Source: Pseudomonadota bacterium (GTDB lineage Bacteria; Desulfobacterota; Syntrophia; Syntrophales; JADFWA01). Taken from it: 7,006 nt of DNA. Shown piece after piece: positions 5,490 to 7,006 of this stretch. The notes beneath the pieces are model-generated. The model had not been told where the DNA came from and made no database searches. It worked only from the letters and a program-made list of their open reading frames with translations. Within the stretch, counting starts at the first letter, position 1; each line of letters opens with the position of its first letter. The DNA is taken from NCBI GenBank assembly GCA_015222855.1, contig JADFWA010000404.1:1-7006 (forward strand). The letters are read 5' to 3'. Made by a program: the position numbers and the translations under genes.

Positions 5490-5561
5490 CTACCTATTTG
5501 CTTTTTTGCTATCACTTTCTCCCGCCTGCTCCATGCGCTTGTTATCATCTTCACATGGCAC
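5490..5561 (-). other. Possible micro-ORF in the 214-bp spacer between genes
   Basis: The spacer 5423-5636 holds two dispersed repeats and otherwise no clear gene. A GTG at 5561 opens 23 codons (VPCEDDNKRMEQAGESDSKK...) to a TAG at 5492-5490. The open frame extends a few hydrophobic codons further upstream (KNITIL) but without an ATG, GTG or TTG. No good Shine-Dalgarno sequence precedes the GTG. The residue composition looks protein-like, and it could be the remnant of a decayed small gene, but the length makes this weak. Confidence 0.15.
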
Positions 5562-5597
5562 TAATATTGTAATATTTTTTCCGTTTTACCTTCGACC

Positions 5598-5621
5598 ATC
5601 GGCTATTAGCTATTAGCTAAA
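5598..5621. repeat. TAGCTAT-type 7-mer repeat
   Basis: ATCGGCTATTAGCTATTAGC followed by TAA: two and a half TTAGCTA words after CATCGGC. It lies 15 bases beyond the stop of the 75-residue gene (5637-5864). Short tandem 7-mer strings of this kind recur across genomes with high dispersed-repeat loads; only one copy is present here. Confidence 0.6.
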
Positions 5622-5636
5622 AGTGGATAGAATATC

Positions 5637-5864
5637 CTATACAGAATCCCTCCATGAAAAAAAGGGAGGGATGGGTTTAACGGGCGTATCCTCCTCTGTA
5701 TATCCTGTCATAAATTTAAAAAGATATCCCTGGATACTTGCAGTAATGCATTCCGAAACAACCAGCATCTTCCGCATTTGTTCCAGATTCACCCCGCCGG
5801 ACATCTCATCGCATCCCCTCTCCAGGCCCCGTATCAATTCCCTTATCTTCTCAATATTATTCAT
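5637..5864 (-). CDS. Small unknown protein, 75 aa
   Basis: I do not recognise this protein. It begins MNNIEKIRELIRGLERGCDE, a helix, then has EQMRKMLVVSECITASIQGY, a second amphipathic helix, and ends in a Pro-rich tail (EEDTPVKPIPPFFSWRDSV). I prefer the ATG at 5864 because GGAG lies about ten bases upstream. The in-frame ATG at 5885 abuts a dispersed 7-mer repeat and has no ribosome binding site. The two-helix layout would suit a small DNA- or protein-binding accessory factor, but no motif supports this. It lies between the mosaic zinc-finger gene and the winged-helix-like gene on the same strand. Confidence 0.6.
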   Translation of the reverse strand: MNNIEKIRELIRGLERGCDEMSGGVNLEQMRKMLVVSECITASIQGYLFKFMTGYTEEDTPVKPIPPFFSWRDSV

Positions 5865-5884
5865 GGCCGCTACACTCCGGATCA

Positions 5885-5904
5885 TGGTTCACAGTTCACG
5901 GTTG
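5885..5904. repeat. TTCACGG/TTCACAG 7-mer repeat
   Basis: TGGTTCACAGTTCACGGTTG contains two 7-mer words (GTTCACA, GTTCACG) and fills the gap between the stop of the mosaic zinc-finger gene and the next gene start. It resembles the dispersed 'GTGAACTGTGAACC' strings of repeat-rich bacterial genomes; only one copy is present in the window. Confidence 0.5.
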
Positions 5905-5905
5905 T

Positions 5906-6577
5906 TTAGTCTGGCTCGCACATTCTTGCAGCCAAAGCCTCACCCAGCAAGCCGATAATTACATGTTCCGGTGTTACAAAGAATTTCTCGGCAGCGTCGT
6001 AAACAGCTTTGTGAATTTCAGGATATAAACTCAACTGGACAGCAACCAGTGGCGGCAGAGCCGCTTTTTTTACTTCCGCAGGCGCAGATCTTTCTGACTT
6101 CCGGCTTCTGACTTCTGACTTCTGTTTTTTGACGCCCCTGATCTTATAAAACTTTCCAAGCATCGGATGTTGTATGTCCCCATCCCTCCACCGTTTATAA
6201 TCGCTATGACATAACCCACGGGCATGAGCGCTTCTTTCACATCCTTCGATTACGCATTCTGTTGGTTGTTTTTTTATTCGATGTTCAATGTCGGACGTTC
6301 GATCCGGCTTCGCAATGCTATGCCGAGACACGTGTTCGATGTTCATTTCTTGTTCCCTCCCCTCCGATTTCTGATCTCCGACTTCTGGCTCCTGCCTGCC
6401 GGGCGTAGCCAATGGCGAAGCCTGGACCTCTGTTCCGATATTTGTCGCTCCCATAATTCCCCTCCCATCTCCTGCAACCAAAGCCACATACTCCACGCGC
6501 CTATCACATTCCCGACACGTGGGATTATTTTTATCCGCAGACTCCAGCTCACATCCTATGCATGGACTTTTCGTCAT
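5906..6577 (-). CDS. Mosaic regulator-like protein: zinc ribbon, zinc-finger motif and ribbon-helix-helix-like end, 223 aa
   Basis: C6-x2-C9 and C21-x2-C24 form a complete four-cysteine zinc ribbon. Residues 108-133 (CVIEGCERSAHARGLCHSDY, then KRWRDG) match the small phage motif C-x4-C-x9-C-x2-H with the usual final His replaced by D126, although H124 is nearby. Residues 176-217 (LVAVQLSLYPEIHKAVYDAA, then the helix beginning VTPEHVIIGLL) have the strand-helix-helix pattern of a ribbon-helix-helix DNA-binding domain. Between these, residues 52-63, 64-73, 78-101 and 152-162 translate at least four different dispersed repeats, about a quarter of the protein. The start overlaps the previous stop as ATGA, with GGGGG six bases upstream. 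DNA binding and an early-regulator role are inferences. Confidence 0.7.
   Translation of the reverse strand: MTKSPCIGCELESADKNNPTCRECDRRVEYVALVAGDGRGIMGATNIGTEVQASPLATPGRQEPEVGDQKSEGREQEMNIEHVSRHSIAKPDRTSDIEHRIKKQPTECVIEGCERSAHARGLCHSDYKRWRDGDIQHPMLGKFYKIRGVKKQKSEVRSRKSERSAPAEVKKAALPPLVAVQLSLYPEIHKAVYDAAEKFFVTPEHVIIGLLGEALAARMCEPD
6093..6125. repeat. TTCTGAC 7-mer tandem repeat inside a gene
   Basis: TCTGACTTCCGGCTTCTGAC followed by TTCTGACTTCTG: four to five units of TTCTGAC with one variant. It is translated within the mosaic zinc-finger protein as QKSEVRSRKSE (152-162). A related degenerate string lies at 6361-6388 in the same gene. Confidence 0.8.
6277..6345. repeat. TTCGATGTTCAATGT-type repeat split by another sequence, inside a gene
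   Basis: ATTCGATGTTCAATGTCGGA and CGTTCGAT (6277-6304) resume as GTTCGATGTTCAT near 6332-6345. The roughly 28 bases between them contain CCGGCTTCGCAATGC. This looks like one dispersed-repeat family interrupted by another and is translated as residues 78-101 of the mosaic protein (MNIEHVSRHSIAK, then PDRTSDIEHRI). Confidence 0.6.
6361..6388. repeat. Degenerate TTCTGAC-type 7-mer string inside a gene
   Basis: CCTCCGATTTCTGATCTCCG followed by ACTTCTGG: diverged units of the 7-mer seen at 6093-6125. It is translated as part of EVGDQKSEGRE in the mosaic protein and abuts the CCTGCC-type repeat that begins at 6391. Confidence 0.55.
6391..6425. repeat. CCTGCCTGCCGGGCGTAGCC dispersed repeat inside a gene
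   Basis: CCTGCCTGCCGGGCGTAGCC followed by AATGGCGAAGCCTGG. The first 15 bases match 4888-4902, and the GGCGAAGCC word recurs. It is translated as residues 52-63 (QASPLATPGRQE), parallel to SPPASPGRQ in the frame at 4697-4942, so both copies lie in the same orientation and reading phase relative to their genes. Confidence 0.85.
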
Positions 6578-6843
6578 TTATTTCCCCCGGGCGGCTCATA
6601 TCCCTCGCAACAATCTTTAGCCGGAAACTTCCCGCCCCATATACACTCCGGACACCCAGCAACACATTCATCCCGCTCAATTTTTATTCCACAATCTTCT
6701 ACAATTTCACATAATTGTTTAGGCGCTATCAGGAGATATAATATTCCTACTCCATTGGTTATCGCTTCCTTGCAATAACCATCTGTTCGATTACGTATGA
6801 TCTCCATAAATTTATCTGCTGGAATTGATTTTATGTGTTTCAT
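6574..6843 (-). CDS. Cysteine-rich small protein, 89 aa
   Basis: I do not recognise a family. The N-terminal half is helical (AdkFMEIIRNRTDGYCKEAI). The C-terminal half is cysteine-rich: C45, C51, then C60-x3-C64-x2-C67 and C78-C79, with C24 earlier, eight cysteines in all. Spacing and Gly/Pro turns (CVAGCPECIWGGKFPAKDCC) suggest a zinc or other metal-binding knuckle and not disulfides, as there is no signal peptide. AAGG six bases before the ATG supports the start; it lies at the edge of a dispersed repeat. The stop overlaps the next gene's ATG (ATGA), so the two are probably translationally coupled, and the neighbour is also zinc-binding. The function is unknown. Confidence 0.72.
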   Translation of the reverse strand: MKHIKSIPADKFMEIIRNRTDGYCKEAITNGVGILYLLIAPKQLCEIVEDCGIKIERDECVAGCPECIWGGKFPAKDCCEGYEPPGGNK

Positions 6844-6851
6844 TTTTTTCC

Positions 6852-6878
6852 TTAGCGCCTTTGCGCCTTTGCGTGAGA
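6852..6878. repeat. Dispersed GCGCAAAG-type repeat, simple copy
   Basis: TTAGCGCCTTTGCGCCTTTG followed by CGTGAGA, the most regular copy in the window. On the coding strand its downstream edge CTAAGG supplies the Shine-Dalgarno sequence of the cysteine-rich gene, six A residues before the ATG. Confidence 0.9.
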
Positions 6879-6881
6879 AAA

Positions 6882-6966
6882 GCCGGAGATTCGCTGAAAG
6901 CTGGCTCCCCGGCAGGCGCTGTATGGAGGTCGCCCGTAATTACCGCCACGGAGCGCGGGCGGTGAT
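6882..6966 (-). other. GC-rich spacer with two predicted hairpins
   Basis: Two inverted pairs stand out. GCCGGAG (6882-6888) pairs with CTCCCCGGC (6905-6913) around a two-base bulge. ATTACCGCC (6939-6947) pairs with GGCGGTGAT (6958-6966) over nine base pairs with one G-T wobble and a 10-base loop. Neither stem is followed by a T-run on the coding strand, so neither is a standard terminator. The region lies between a stop codon at 6976-6974 and the cysteine-rich gene, and could be a structured leader or yet another repeat element. Confidence 0.4.
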
Positions 6967-6973
6967 GAAAAAA

Positions 6974-7006
6974 CTAATCCATATCTTTCAGCATATCCTT
7001 AAATAC
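6974..7006 (-). CDS. 3' end of an upstream gene, cut by the window edge
   Basis: On the minus strand the only frame open from the edge reads VFKDMLKDMD and ends at TAG (6976-6974). The other two frames meet stops within 18 bases. The residues look like a charged helical C-terminus, consistent with another gene of the same co-directional block. Ten codons cannot identify it, and non-coding sequence remains possible. Confidence 0.4.
   Translation of the reverse strand, partial: VFKDMLKDMD

Overview
The window looks like part of a phage or prophage, read almost entirely on the minus strand, from a bacterium whose genome is rich in short dispersed 'word' repeats. The phage call rests on a tailspike-like protein with two tail-type structural genes directly behind it, and on a run of small zinc-binding and DNA-binding-type genes in front of it. 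The repeats (8-mer GCGCAAAG arrays, CCCCCT palindromes, 7-mer TTCTGAC and TAGCTAT strings) recall those in large genomes of uncultured or anaerobic lineages such as Desulfobacterota, Planctomycetota or Omnitrophota. That taxonomic hint comes from memory and nothing in the window fixes a taxon. Translation signals are ordinary bacterial ones, with strong Shine-Dalgarno sequences and the standard code.

In transcription order (right to left), the window opens with the last codons of an upstream gene and a GC-rich, hairpin-forming spacer. A block of seven small genes follows (6843 down to 3658): a cysteine-rich protein; a mosaic protein with a zinc ribbon, a second zinc-finger-like motif and a C-terminal ribbon-helix-helix-like segment; a small unknown; a winged-helix-like protein; two small helical unknowns; and a zinc-ribbon protein of a type I recall from phage early or replication regions. 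This block looks like an early or regulatory module, but no replication or recombination enzyme is present to prove it.

With only one base between stop and start, the block runs into a structural cassette: a 687-residue tailspike or tail fibre (N-terminal attachment region, right-handed beta-helix, about seven and a half tandem 20-21-residue repeats), a 180-residue tail-associated protein, a 107-residue Ig-like protein and a 170-residue unknown. A further gene starts at position 44 and leaves the window. Tight spacing and strong ribosome binding sites suggest one co-transcribed unit. I found no convincing promoter or intrinsic terminator.

The unusual part is the repeat load. One family (TCTCACGC-(C)AAGGCGCAAAGGCGC) occupies six gene junctions, and its edge supplies the Shine-Dalgarno sequence of at least two genes. 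Two copies carry the same 34-bp second element nested inside. Other repeat families sit inside open reading frames without breaking them: two in the 210-residue zinc-ribbon protein, four or five in the 223-residue mosaic protein, and one at the 5' end of a small ORF. The early block therefore looks like a phage module remodelled by host-type short mobile repeats.
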